DNA of 24,832 nucleotides from JAYOFM01 sp038117225 (GTDB lineage: Bacteria > Pseudomonadota > Alphaproteobacteria > Rhodospirillales > Casp-alpha2), in NCBI GenBank assembly GCA_038117225.1, contig JAYOFM010000050.1:1-24832 (forward strand), read 5' to 3'. Numbering within the stretch: position 1 is the first letter of the stretch; the number at the start of each line of letters is the position of its first letter. This document shows positions 1-7,570 of this stretch, one piece after another. A program made the translations under genes and the position numbers. The notes under the pieces were generated by a model. The model worked only from the letters and a program-made list of their open reading frames with translations, made no database searches and was not told where the DNA came from.

Positions 1-340
1 GGTTAATCTGGGTCTCGCCAACCTTCGCCATCTGCTCCTCCAGCACCACGGAGTTGCCGCCAGGCATGGTCTCATATGGCTTGCGGACGTCATGTTCCTT
101 GTACACACCGCCACGCCGCTGATTGCCGGCGAGATGCTGCGGGCCTGTCGTCGCCAGCCGAATTCGGTTCTGCTCCTCGCGCACGGAATCCTTAAAGGAA
201 AACGCTTTGAGGTCCTTGGCGCGGTAATCCGGCGTGTCCGCGTTGGCGATGTTCTGAGCCAACACCTCCTGGCGCTGGTTCACCCAGGCCATGCGCTTTT
301 TCAAAGCGCTGAACAACGTGATTTTGCTGAACCCGTCCAT
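1..340 (-). CDS. flgB: Flagellar proximal rod protein FlgB, 5' part (3' end outside window)
   Basis: Reading the complement from the ATG at 340 gives 113 residues without a stop, running off the window edge. The N-terminus (MDGFSKITLFSAL, then VLAQNIANADTPDYRAKDL) has the rod/hook-family signature with the ANADTPDY motif of FlgB, and the later VVLEEQMAKV is the usual conserved helix. FlgB is normally about 130-140 residues, so most of the protein is here. It forms part of the proximal rod of the basal body and is exported through the flagellar type III apparatus. flgC and fliE usually follow, but that lies outside the window. The gene is divergent from the FlhB-like/fliO/fliP operon; a candidate sigma-54 promoter (457-472) and a palindrome (414-428) lie in the shared upstream region. 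Confidence 0.93.
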   Translation of the reverse strand, partial: MDGFSKITLFSALKKRMAWVNQRQEVLAQNIANADTPDYRAKDLKAFSFKDSVREEQNRIRLATTGPQHLAGNQRRGGVYKEHDVRKPYETMPGGNSVVLEEQMAKVGETQIN

Positions 341-413
341 CGCAAGGTGTCCCGCTTTGATCTTGCGCCCTGTCCCGGGCGCATCGGGGAATGATTTCCC
401 CTGAATTTCCAGT

Positions 414-428
414 CGGCATTATCTGCCG
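414..428. promoter_or_regulatory. Palindromic operator candidate (CGGCA-N5-TGCCG), flgB/FlhB-like intergenic
   Basis: The sequence CGGCATTATCTGCCG is a perfect 5-5-5 inverted repeat. The same motif occurs upstream of flgF, flgE and flgI. Here it sits about 75 bases before flgB and just downstream of the predicted flgB transcription start, so it could act as an activator site placed downstream, as a repressor site, or serve the divergent operon. It probably binds an NtrC-type flagellar regulator such as FlbD (inference). Confidence 0.5.
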
Positions 429-456
429 GGTTTCGTTAACAAAGACTAAAGATGAC

Positions 457-472
457 GGCAATCAGACCCCCA
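457..472 (-). promoter_or_regulatory. Candidate sigma-54 (-24/-12) promoter for flgB
   Basis: On the minus strand the sequence is TGGGGGTCTGATTGCC. It keeps the TGG and TTGC blocks with the exact GG-N10-GC spacing of sigma-54 promoters, but the CAC after TGG is replaced by GGG. It would start transcription near 446, giving a leader of roughly 105 bases to the flgB ATG. It is weaker than the flgF and flgE elements. Confidence 0.45.
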
Positions 473-570
473 TGATGAGTCTGCGGCCCGCAGCCACACA
501 CCATCCCGATCTCTAGTGCCGTCCCGTCGCCGCCTTTAGCATTTGTTAAAGTCACCCCGTCAGGGTTAGG

Positions 571-1053
571 TTGACCGACGCTCAGCCAGCGCCGTGCCGC
601 AATCCGAAGGAGCGCCCGTTGCCGGACCGTCCCCGCAATACCCGCCGCGAGCGAGAATCGTCGGACCGGATCGCCGACAACATCCACCCGAAGCCGGCGA
701 CAGCCGATGCCGTGGCCGTGGCGCTCGCCCAGGATCCGGCGCGGGGGGACGCGGAAGGCGCGCCGCCCAGGGTCGTCGCATCCGGTCGTGGCCGAGTCGC
801 CGAGCAAATTCTCGAACTCGCCTTCGCCAATAATGTGCGCGTACGTGAGGACGCGGATCTGGCGCAATTGCTATCGGCGATCGAAGTCGAAAGCGAAATA
901 CCAATCGAGGCATTCGCCGCTGTCGCCGAGATTCTGATATATGTATACCGTGCAAATGGCGCGTTGGGGCCTGACGGCATCCCGGCAAATCTCGACCCGG
1001 CCACATGGCGCGCCGGCACCGACAATCACGAACCCGGAAAGGACACCGGATGA
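571..1053 (+). CDS. FlhB C-terminal-domain-like export protein (FlhB2/YlqH type)
   Basis: This 160-residue protein starts at TTG 571, with AGGG five bases upstream. Residues about 45-127 match the cytoplasmic C-terminal domain of FlhB/YscU proteins: VAVALAQDP, then RVVASGRGRVAEQILELA, then a segment ending EIPIEAFAAVAEILIYVYR. There are no membrane segments, so only the export-switch domain is present. The NPTH self-cleavage motif that should precede VAVAL is absent (PATADA instead), so no autocleavage is expected. Stand-alone proteins of this kind (YlqH in Bacillus, FlhB2/FhlB in other bacteria) are thought to help or partly replace FlhB in export-substrate switching. The first 40 residues are arginine-rich and probably disordered. 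Its stop overlaps the next ATG (ATGA), showing translational coupling towards fliO-fliP. Confidence 0.8.
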   Translation: MTDAQPAPCRNPKERPLPDRPRNTRRERESSDRIADNIHPKPATADAVAVALAQDPARGDAEGAPPRVVASGRGRVAEQILELAFANNVRVREDADLAQLLSAIEVESEIPIEAFAAVAEILIYVYRANGALGPDGIPANLDPATWRAGTDNHEPGKDTG

Positions 1054-1349
1054 CCGACGATACTTCAGACACCACCACCATGGCTGCGGGCGGAGACGCC
1101 GGTGATCTCTATATGCAGGAGATCAACAACCTCACACATCTGGTCGCCGAGGCGCGTCAGTTGGTGCAGGAGGGCAACGTGATCGACATGAGCAATTTCC
1201 AGGAACGTGTCGGCGAGTTGTGCAAAGCGATTGCCGCCAATCCGCCGGCCGACGTGGATGGCATGATGGCTGCTATCCAGCGATTGGTGGGCGACCTCAA
1301 TACCCTGGCAAGCGATTTGAAAACGCTACATCCCGGGCCGGACGCCTGA
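1050..1349 (+). CDS. Small helical protein of unknown function, between FlhB-like gene and fliO
   Basis: This is a 99-residue protein from the ATG at 1050, chosen because GGAAAGGA lies just upstream and the ATG overlaps the preceding stop (ATGA). An in-frame ATG at 1005 lies inside the previous gene and is less likely. I do not recognise the family. The protein is acidic, without cysteine or membrane segments. After a Thr/Asp-rich N-terminus, residues 18-95 form what look like two or three amphipathic helices (YMQEINNLTHLVAEARQLV and AAIQRLVGDLNTLASDL). Size, acidity and helical content resemble flagellar export chaperones such as FlgN or FliT, but no signature confirms this. Position within an export-apparatus operon supports a flagellar role. 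Confidence 0.7.
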   Translation: MTDDTSDTTTMAAGGDAGDLYMQEINNLTHLVAEARQLVQEGNVIDMSNFQERVGELCKAIAANPPADVDGMMAAIQRLVGDLNTLASDLKTLHPGPDA

Positions 1350-1388
1350 CGGGTTCGGCTGAAAGACCGCACGAGGATAGACGCGACG

Positions 1389-1790
1389 ATGGAACTCGAC
1401 GGTTATTTCCGCTTTCTCCTGGCGCTGTTTTTCGTCATCGGACTGATCGGCGTGCTGGCGCTAATCGCGCGGCGCGCCGGATTGGGTTTTCCGGCCCGTA
1501 CCACCAAAACCGGAAACGCGCGCCGGATTGAGGTCATCGAGGTGGCACCGGTCGACGGCCGCCGCCGGCTGGTGCTGGTGCGCCGCGACAATGTGGAGCA
1601 CTTGTTACTGCTCAGCCCGACCTCCGAATTGGTGGTCGAGGCGGGTATCACGCAGACTCTGCTGAGCCATGGCCCTGGGGAGTCCGCCGCCCCCAGCGTC
1701 GACACAGCTGATTTTCGCGCCGCCCTTGACGACGCGCGCAACCAGCACGACCCGGACGCCATGTCCGCGTCGGAGAAACCTCAACAGTGA
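1389..1790 (+). CDS. fliO: Flagellar biosynthesis protein FliO
   Basis: This 133-residue protein has one membrane helix at residues about 8-27 (FLLALFFVIGLIGVLALIA), then a short basic stretch and the FliO cytoplasmic domain with the pattern IEVIEVAPVDGRRRLVLVRRDNVEHLLLL around residues 53-80. FliO is a small membrane protein that assists assembly of the FliP pore ring of the export gate. The C-terminal 40 residues are low in conservation and probably disordered. The gene lies about 40 bases after the preceding small gene and its stop overlaps the GTG start of fliP (GTGA), the usual fliO-fliP order. Confidence 0.9.
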   Translation: MELDGYFRFLLALFFVIGLIGVLALIARRAGLGFPARTTKTGNARRIEVIEVAPVDGRRRLVLVRRDNVEHLLLLSPTSELVVEAGITQTLLSHGPGESAAPSVDTADFRAALDDARNQHDPDAMSASEKPQQ

Positions 1791-2596
1791 AACCAACCTC
1801 AACCGTCACGTTATTGGCACCGCCTCCCCGCCTCCGCGCGACGCTGGCATGGCTTGCCGGCTCGACGGCGCTGACGGTGGCGCTCGGCGCGCTCAGCGTG
1901 TGGCTGTCCGACCCGGCGGCGGCGCAATCGCTGACACTCGATATGCAGGACGGCGGCGAATCGACGGCACGGGTGGTGCAACTGGTGGCGCTGGTCACGG
2001 TGCTCAGCCTGGCGCCGTCGATCCTGATCATGATGACCTCGTTCGTGCGTTTGATCATCGTGCTATCGTTTCTTCGCACCGCCATGGGCACACAGCAGAC
2101 ACCGCCGAATCAGGTGCTGATGAGTCTGGCGCTGTTTCTGACCTTTTTCATCATGATGCCAACGTTCGAGAAAGCATGGGACGACGGCATCAAGCCGCTG
2201 ATCGAGGAACGCATCGACGAGTTTCAGGCGTTCGACAGGGCCCTGGCGCCGTTTCGGACGTTCATGCAACGCCACGTCAGGTCGCAGGATCTGGCATTGT
2301 TCGTTGACATTTCCGGAAAGCCCGACGCCGAGGTCGCCGGTGATGCCATGCCCATGAGCATCCTAATCCCGGCATTCATGATTTCGGAACTGCGGCGCGC
2401 CTTCGAGATCGGATTTCTGATTTTCGTGCCATTCCTGATCATCGACATGGTGGTCGCGTCGGTGTTGATGGCCATGGGCATGATGATGCTGCCGCCGGTG
2501 ATCATCGCCCTGCCGTTCAAGATCATTTTCTTCGTCCTGGTCGACGGCTGGTTCATGATCGTCGGCTCGCTGGTTCGAAGTTTCGGCGGTCAGTAG
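1787..2596 (+). CDS. fliP: Flagellar export gate protein FliP
   Basis: This 269-residue protein starts at GTG 1787, overlapping the fliO stop by four bases. After a signal-like N-terminus (hydrophobic 20-41, then DPAAAQS) comes the FliP core: VVQLVALVTVLSLAPSILIM, MTSFVRLIIVLSFLR and PPNQVLMSLALFLTFFIM, a periplasmic loop, then ILIPAFMISELRRAFEIGF and the C-terminal hydrophobic hairpin with MGMMMLPPVIIALPFKI. FliP forms the pentameric ring of the FliPQR export pore in the inner membrane. Length is slightly above the usual 245-255 because of a longer leader. FliQ and FliR are not adjacent. The gene ends 11 bases before the stop of the convergent TPR gene. Confidence 0.96.
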   Translation: MKPTSTVTLLAPPPRLRATLAWLAGSTALTVALGALSVWLSDPAAAQSLTLDMQDGGESTARVVQLVALVTVLSLAPSILIMMTSFVRLIIVLSFLRTAMGTQQTPPNQVLMSLALFLTFFIMMPTFEKAWDDGIKPLIEERIDEFQAFDRALAPFRTFMQRHVRSQDLALFVDISGKPDAEVAGDAMPMSILIPAFMISELRRAFEIGFLIFVPFLIIDMVVASVLMAMGMMMLPPVIIALPFKIIFFVLVDGWFMIVGSLVRSFGGQ

Positions 2597-2607
2597 CGCG
2601 GCACGGC

Positions 2608-5600
2608 TCAGTTGATGGAACTGAGCGGGCGGCCTTCCTTGAGTTTATCGCGATAAGCGGTGACGAAGGATTCCGCTTCCTCGACCTTGCCGGCGACCTG
2701 GCCGGGGTCAAGCAGCCCGGGAGCACTCGGGCTGGTTACCAGAGTGAAGGCGTCGGCGAGCTTGGATTCCGCCATGGCGATACCGTAATCGCGACGCAAT
2801 CGTTCGGCCGCCTTCTCGCCACCGGACAGGGTCAAAGAAACCGCATAGTTCAGCACCGTGGCGGCCTGCCTGCTATCCAACGCCTCTCCCGGCTTGGCGC
2901 CGGAACTTCGCAACAGACGGCCGAAGGATTGGCTGGCGTGACCCCAATCCTGAGCATCCCAGAAAATTTCGGCGCGCAGCAACTCAGCGTTGCGGCTGTC
3001 GTCGCGGGCCAGCAGATCTAAGGCCTCGCCCGGCCGCTCGATACCCATCAGGGCGCGGGCGCGCAAATGACGGCGCTGCGCCTGTAACTCGTCCGGCTGC
3101 CCCGGGGTGTTGGTTCCATCGAGCGATTCCAGCGAGTCGGTGAAACGTTCAGCGAGGATATGGATCAGCGCCAGACGCGCGCCGACGCGAGCCTTATCGA
3201 CACCGTTGAGTCGGAACCGAACTTGCGCCTGCAACAGATCGGAGGCACGATCCAGCAGGTCGACCTCGACCAAGCGGTCGGCCAGTTTCTGGATCATGCG
3301 GTCGCCATCGGAACCGGCCGGCGTCAACTCCTTAAAGTCATTGTAAAGCGCAATGGCGGCGACCGGCGGCAATCGCAATGACCCGTCATCCAAATAAAGG
3401 CCATTGAACACATCCGCCATCTGTTGGGTGACTTGTGCCGCGTCCGGGTGATCGCGGAAGAACGTCGCGGCGTTCTTTAGCGTTGCCAGTCCCTCGCGGA
3501 ATCGACCTTCATCCAAATAAAGGCCACCGAGACGACGCAGCATGTTGAATTCGAACTCGCCCCCGCGCCAGGCAAAGCGGAGCTTTTCGTATTCGTCGAT
3601 GGCTTCGGACAGTTCCATGCGGCGCAGCTTGAGCAACAGCTCCGTGCGTGCCACCAAGGCATGGGCCCGCACCGGCCGCGGCGCCGTTTCCGGAATTTCC
3701 TCCCACGTGCCAACGGCCGCATCGAAATTACCGTTCAGTTCCTCAAGTTTACCCTGCACGAAGGCAATACCGGCCTGATCGGCGCGCGATGGTTTATCCA
3801 GATTCAGCGCTTCGATGAAATTCTCCGCCATGCGTGAATCGCCGACCTCGATCACGGTCCGCGTCACCAGAATCCCGAGCGGATAGCGCAGTGGCTTCGG
3901 ATACGGCCGGGCGATCGCGCCCATCAACTGCAGATCACGAGCGGCCCCTAACATGTCCCCTGTCGCGGCCACGTTCGCGGCACGCCAGAATGCCCCTTCG
4001 TCACTGGTCACCAGGCTGTCATGGTCCAAATCAACCGCCGCCTTGTCATGACGAGCCAGCATGAACTCCGCGGCGCCTCTTAACAGGCGGAATTCAGCTT
4101 CCTCCTCTGATTCGGGCGCGTCCTCGGCCATCACGCGCAAGACCGCGATCAGTTCGGAGGCATATGCATTGGCGAAATAGAAGCGGGCCAGGTCCAAGCG
4201 CCCGGCGAGACGGGCGGCGGCGGTACGCGCCTTGGCAAGCTTGTTTTCCAAATCCTGACGGCGGCTGACGAATTGCACGCCATTCTTCATCTCTTCCTTT
4301 TCAAGCACGTCGAGCGGGATGATGCGCTGCAGGGGCCGATTCGCCGCAAGCCGGGAATTGGCTTCCGCGTCCGCGGAAACCGACGAGATGGCGAGGGAAT
4401 TGGCGCTCGACAGTTCGACACCTTGGCGCACTCCGCGAACCCGCAGGTCGTCGATCAGCGGCTGCACGGCGACACCCTGTGCCGATGTCAAAATTTCGAA
4501 CTGCGGATAGATGTAAGCCTGGGCGATACCGTGACCCAGCGGCACTGTCGGTACGACGACCAGATTGTCGCCAATTTCCGGATCGGTCACCGCGATCGGA
4601 TCGCCCGGTTCGGGCACCGGCAGAAAAACCCGGGCGCCAACGGGAGAGTTGGGCTGCGCCTTGGCGTTAATGGGTGTCTGCGCCGCCATGGCCTGACGCC
4701 GCAGATCGACAATCCAAGCGAAACCATTGCGCTGCACCGCCGGGTTGATGCCGCGCCCGGCAACCAGACGCAATACGCTGCCGGACGATGACGCCACCTG
4801 AGTCACGGCGCTGATGGCCGGGGATGCCTGCTGCAACAGCAATCCGGTATCAAACTGGCGCGGCTTGTCGAACGCGATCCAGATGCCCTGCCCGCGCCGG
4901 AACACCGCGGCGGCAACCGGCTCGGTCCAATCGAAACGCAGTTGTGTACCGCCGTTCACCGTTTCGACCTTGACGGCAACGCCCGGCTGGCCTTGACCGG
5001 CTGTCGCCGACGGTGTGGCAGCCGGCGACACCGATGTCGACACTGGCGTTTCCGCCACGGCCGCGTTGAGCGTCGCCCCGGGCGTCAGTCCCTGCGGCAC
5101 GCCGAGCGCCGGCGCGGCGGTTTCGATGGGCGCCGATGGTGGTGGAACTAGTTCGGGGGCGGAAACCGGCGCCGGCGTCGGGGCAGGTTTAGGCGCGGGA
5201 GCCGCATCTGGCGCGGCCTTTGCTTCCTTCGTTGCCTCTACCGTTTTTTCCGGCAGCTTTTCTTGTGGTTTCTCAGCTGGTTTCTCTTGCGGTGGATTCG
5301 GCTGGGCCTCGGCGGGCAAGGGGCCAGCTTGATCGTTGCCGGTCGGCGCGTTGACGTCGACGACAACCTTGGCGCCGGAAAGGAAATGACGCAGGGTCGA
5401 ACTTTCCGCCACCGACAACACGACGGTCACCGTATCGCCGTCAACGCGCGCGCGCGCCCCCCCGACGAAGGGCGGTGGCCGCTTGGCTACCCGATCAAGG
5501 CCAATGTCGGCGGGACGGCGAAACACGATCGTCGCGACCCCGCCTGATTTTTCAACGCTATAGGCGACCTGTTGCGGCCAATCGAAGACAAGGCGCGTGT

Positions 5601-6132
5601 ACGTCGGATGCTCGCCAGTGCGCACGCGAACCTTGGGCAGGTCACCGCTCGCGGTTGATTGCGCGGCAGCCTTGCCGGCCCGCTGTCGCGAAACCTGTGT
5701 GCTTTGCACCGGTGCACCGGGCGCTCGGTTACGCGTCTTCGTGGCACGGGGCGGCGCCTTCTTTACCAGGTCGACAACGACGGCGGAACCGGCATCGAAG
5801 TTGCGTAGATCGTATGATCCCTTGAGCGCAAAACTCACCGTCTGCCCATCACCGGCGATGCGTGGGTCAGCGACGTATTCGCCAAGAACCCCGCTGACGA
5901 TATCGAAACTGGTGGTAATCGGCCGGGCAAATCGCACCGTTAACCGGCCGGCGGCGATGCGTGCCGTGTGGCCAACGGGCGCTGGCCAATTGAAAACGAT
6001 ACGGCCGTAGCCGTCATGCGGCGCGGCGCGCACGCTGACCTCGTCGGCCCGGGCCGACGCGGCCGCGAACGCAAATATGCCGGCGATCATCAGCGGGTTA
6101 AACACCAAGGCAACGACAATCCGTCCGACCAC
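2608..6132 (-). CDS. Large secreted AMIN-like/TPR repeat protein linked to the motor genes
   Basis: The open frame extends further upstream, but I place the start at the GTG at 6132, immediately after the stop of the MotB-like gene. This gives 1174 residues with a signal peptide (hydrophobic 5-27, cleavage probably after ASARA at 29). Upstream codons overlap the MotB gene and read as non-conserved Arg/Ser-rich sequence. Three related beta-rich segments follow at about 31-122, 167-262 and 385-480, each with an (R)(I/L)xF(N/D)W motif and a closing VVVDL/VVVDV/WIVDL strand, resembling AMIN domains. A Pro/Ala/Glu-rich linker covers 265-380. From about 590 to the end the protein is helical, with TPR-like segments (for example ALVARTELLLKL). 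It is probably a periplasmic scaffold. AMIN and TPR domains suggest envelope anchoring near the stator, but this is inference from context. The exact family is unknown to me. Confidence 0.82.
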   Translation of the reverse strand: MVGRIVVALVFNPLMIAGIFAFAAASARADEVSVRAAPHDGYGRIVFNWPAPVGHTARIAAGRLTVRFARPITTSFDIVSGVLGEYVADPRIAGDGQTVSFALKGSYDLRNFDAGSAVVVDLVKKAPPRATKTRNRAPGAPVQSTQVSRQRAGKAAAQSTASGDLPKVRVRTGEHPTYTRLVFDWPQQVAYSVEKSGGVATIVFRRPADIGLDRVAKRPPPFVGGARARVDGDTVTVVLSVAESSTLRHFLSGAKVVVDVNAPTGNDQAGPLPAEAQPNPPQEKPAEKPQEKLPEKTVEATKEAKAAPDAAPAPKPAPTPAPVSAPELVPPPSAPIETAAPALGVPQGLTPGATLNAAVAETPVSTSVSPAATPSATAGQGQPGVAVKVETVNGGTQLRFDWTEPVAAAVFRRGQGIWIAFDKPRQFDTGLLLQQASPAISAVTQVASSSGSVLRLVAGRGINPAVQRNGFAWIVDLRRQAMAAQTPINAKAQPNSPVGARVFLPVPEPGDPIAVTDPEIGDNLVVVPTVPLGHGIAQAYIYPQFEILTSAQGVAVQPLIDDLRVRGVRQGVELSSANSLAISSVSADAEANSRLAANRPLQRIIPLDVLEKEEMKNGVQFVSRRQDLENKLAKARTAAARLAGRLDLARFYFANAYASELIAVLRVMAEDAPESEEEAEFRLLRGAAEFMLARHDKAAVDLDHDSLVTSDEGAFWRAANVAATGDMLGAARDLQLMGAIARPYPKPLRYPLGILVTRTVIEVGDSRMAENFIEALNLDKPSRADQAGIAFVQGKLEELNGNFDAAVGTWEEIPETAPRPVRAHALVARTELLLKLRRMELSEAIDEYEKLRFAWRGGEFEFNMLRRLGGLYLDEGRFREGLATLKNAATFFRDHPDAAQVTQQMADVFNGLYLDDGSLRLPPVAAIALYNDFKELTPAGSDGDRMIQKLADRLVEVDLLDRASDLLQAQVRFRLNGVDKARVGARLALIHILAERFTDSLESLDGTNTPGQPDELQAQRRHLRARALMGIERPGEALDLLARDDSRNAELLRAEIFWDAQDWGHASQSFGRLLRSSGAKPGEALDSRQAATVLNYAVSLTLSGGEKAAERLRRDYGIAMAESKLADAFTLVTSPSAPGLLDPGQVAGKVEEAESFVTAYRDKLKEGRPLSSIN

Positions 6133-6133
6133 G

Positions 6134-6838
6134 TCAGCGCCCCCCGACAGTCGGGAAAACGACGATATCGACACGCCGGCCGAGAGTCGGACGCGATGGC
6201 TCGGACAATTGAACCTGACGACTATCGGCATAGCCAAAGGCGATGATCTCGCCCTCATAACCGGCCTGGCGCAAGGCGTTGGCGACAGCGGCGGCGCGCC
6301 CAACCGACATCTCCCAGTTCGACGCATAATCGTCCCCGGCGGGCGGCGTCGAATCCGTATGGGCGTTGACTCCGATCTGATTGCCGATGTTGCGGAACAG
6401 GCCACCGATGCCGAACATGGCGTCGCGCGCCCCATCAATCAACGCGGCGCGCCCCGGTTCGAATAATCGGTCGCCCGGTAAGGAAATCACGAGCCGGTCG
6501 TCGAACCGCTCCACCCGTGTCGTCCCGAGTATCTCGTCGTTGGCAAGATGCTTGGCCAGTACCGATTGAAGATAGTCGAGATTGATCGAGCGGCGCCGAT
6601 AGATGGTACTGATGTTGTAATCGGCGGTCGGCGCCTTGATGACGTTCTCCGGGGTCGGGTTTAACGAACGCGACAGAGAATCGATGACCTTCTCCCACTC
6701 GTCCAGTTTGACATTCGACATGGAGAACAATAGCACGAAAAAGGTCAGCATCAGCGACACGAGGTCGGTGAAGGTCAGCATCCATACCCGGGAATTGGTA
6801 TCCCCACCTTGCTGGTATAGTCCCTGATCGTCATCCAT
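6134..6838 (-). CDS. MotB-like stator protein with OmpA peptidoglycan-binding domain
   Basis: This 234-residue protein has a single membrane helix at about 19-41. It contains the stator signature TFTDLVSLMLTFFVLLFSMS, in which Asp25 corresponds to the essential proton-binding Asp32 of MotB. The C-terminal OmpA/MotB domain carries AHTD (159-162), NWEMSVGRA (174-182) and GRRVDIV (220-226), the residues expected to bind peptidoglycan. The linker is shorter than in E. coli MotB (308 residues), as is common in alphaproteobacteria. It would pair with a MotA, which is not in this window. It lies between a degenerate MotB paralogue upstream and the AMIN/TPR gene downstream, whose GTG follows its stop by one base. 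The symbol motB is plausible, but this could be an auxiliary stator protein. Confidence 0.85.
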   Translation of the reverse strand: MDDDQGLYQQGGDTNSRVWMLTFTDLVSLMLTFFVLLFSMSNVKLDEWEKVIDSLSRSLNPTPENVIKAPTADYNISTIYRRRSINLDYLQSVLAKHLANDEILGTTRVERFDDRLVISLPGDRLFEPGRAALIDGARDAMFGIGGLFRNIGNQIGVNAHTDSTPPAGDDYASNWEMSVGRAAAVANALRQAGYEGEIIAFGYADSRQVQLSEPSRPTLGRRVDIVVFPTVGGR

Positions 6839-6868
6839 GACCGAATATTCCCAGTATTTCCGGGCCGT

Positions 6869-7567
6869 CTAGGACGAACCCCCGGGTTCGTACCCATCAA
6901 CGGGTGGCAACTTTTCGTCGATACTGCGCACGAAAAACCAGATTTTTGTTTCCATCGGGTCGCCCGGCATGATGCCAATAGCGACCGAATCTGGCGGCAC
7001 ACCGCGACGCACCATCTCGCGCGCGAACGCCCCGCCGCGCAGTGATTCAATCGTCTGGGTAACCGGTAACGCGGTTTCCTCGGTATAAGCGCTACCGATG
7101 ACGAATTCCATCTCATAGCGCAATCCCACGGGCCGCGCGCTCAGGGTCGCGACGAGTCGATCGAGCAACGGCGTCAGCGCTGGTCGGAATCGGGCTTCGT
7201 CGGCGAAAAACAAGGCATTTGACGGCACGGTAATGCGCATCAAGCGCCCCGGCTGGACCACGGAAACCTTGGATACCTGCAGCGCCGTCGAAAACAGATT
7301 GGTGACCTGCTCCTGAAATTGCTGACCGGCAAGTACGTCGCCGTCCTGGCTCGTGAACTCGGTCGGGTTGGTCGACGGCGGCAGAACCGAGGTAAACGCC
7401 GACGACAGACTATCCATGACCTCGGCTGATTTCACTTCCTCGAAAGTGGAAATGGAGACCAAGATTATAAAGAAGGCTAGCACGAGCAGGAACAGCGCCA
7501 GGAACAAGGGCACGACATCCGGCGCCCGCCCGGCGGGAATCGCAACATTGTCGTGCTCGGTCATCAA
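6869..7567 (-). CDS. Degenerate MotB-like membrane protein lacking the proton-binding Asp
   Basis: This 232-residue protein has a MotB-like membrane helix (residues about 19-40, VPLFLALFLLVLAFF then IILVSIS). Aligning the FF-x4-S-x-S block with the downstream paralogue puts Ala24 where the proton-carrying Asp should be. The only nearby acid is Asp17, outside the helix. The C-terminal half has an OmpA-like outline (FADEARFRPALTPLLDRL) but lacks the TD and NxxLSxxRA peptidoglycan motifs. It therefore probably cannot conduct protons as a normal MotB, but may be a structural partner of the canonical MotB encoded next. It starts at one of two tandem ATGs (7567 or 7564), three bases after the cheZ stop, so it is translationally linked to cheZ. 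Confidence 0.75.
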   Translation of the reverse strand: MMTEHDNVAIPAGRAPDVVPLFLALFLLVLAFFIILVSISTFEEVKSAEVMDSLSSAFTSVLPPSTNPTEFTSQDGDVLAGQQFQEQVTNLFSTALQVSKVSVVQPGRLMRITVPSNALFFADEARFRPALTPLLDRLVATLSARPVGLRYEMEFVIGSAYTEETALPVTQTIESLRGGAFAREMVRRGVPPDSVAIGIMPGDPMETKIWFFVRSIDEKLPPVDGYEPGGSS

Positions 7568-7570
7568 GGG

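Noticed and set aside
6133..6438. N-terminal extension of the AMIN/TPR protein to 6438
   Set aside because: It overlaps the conserved OmpA domain of the MotB-like gene, reads as Arg/Ser-rich non-conserved sequence, and hides a good signal peptide that begins at 6132.
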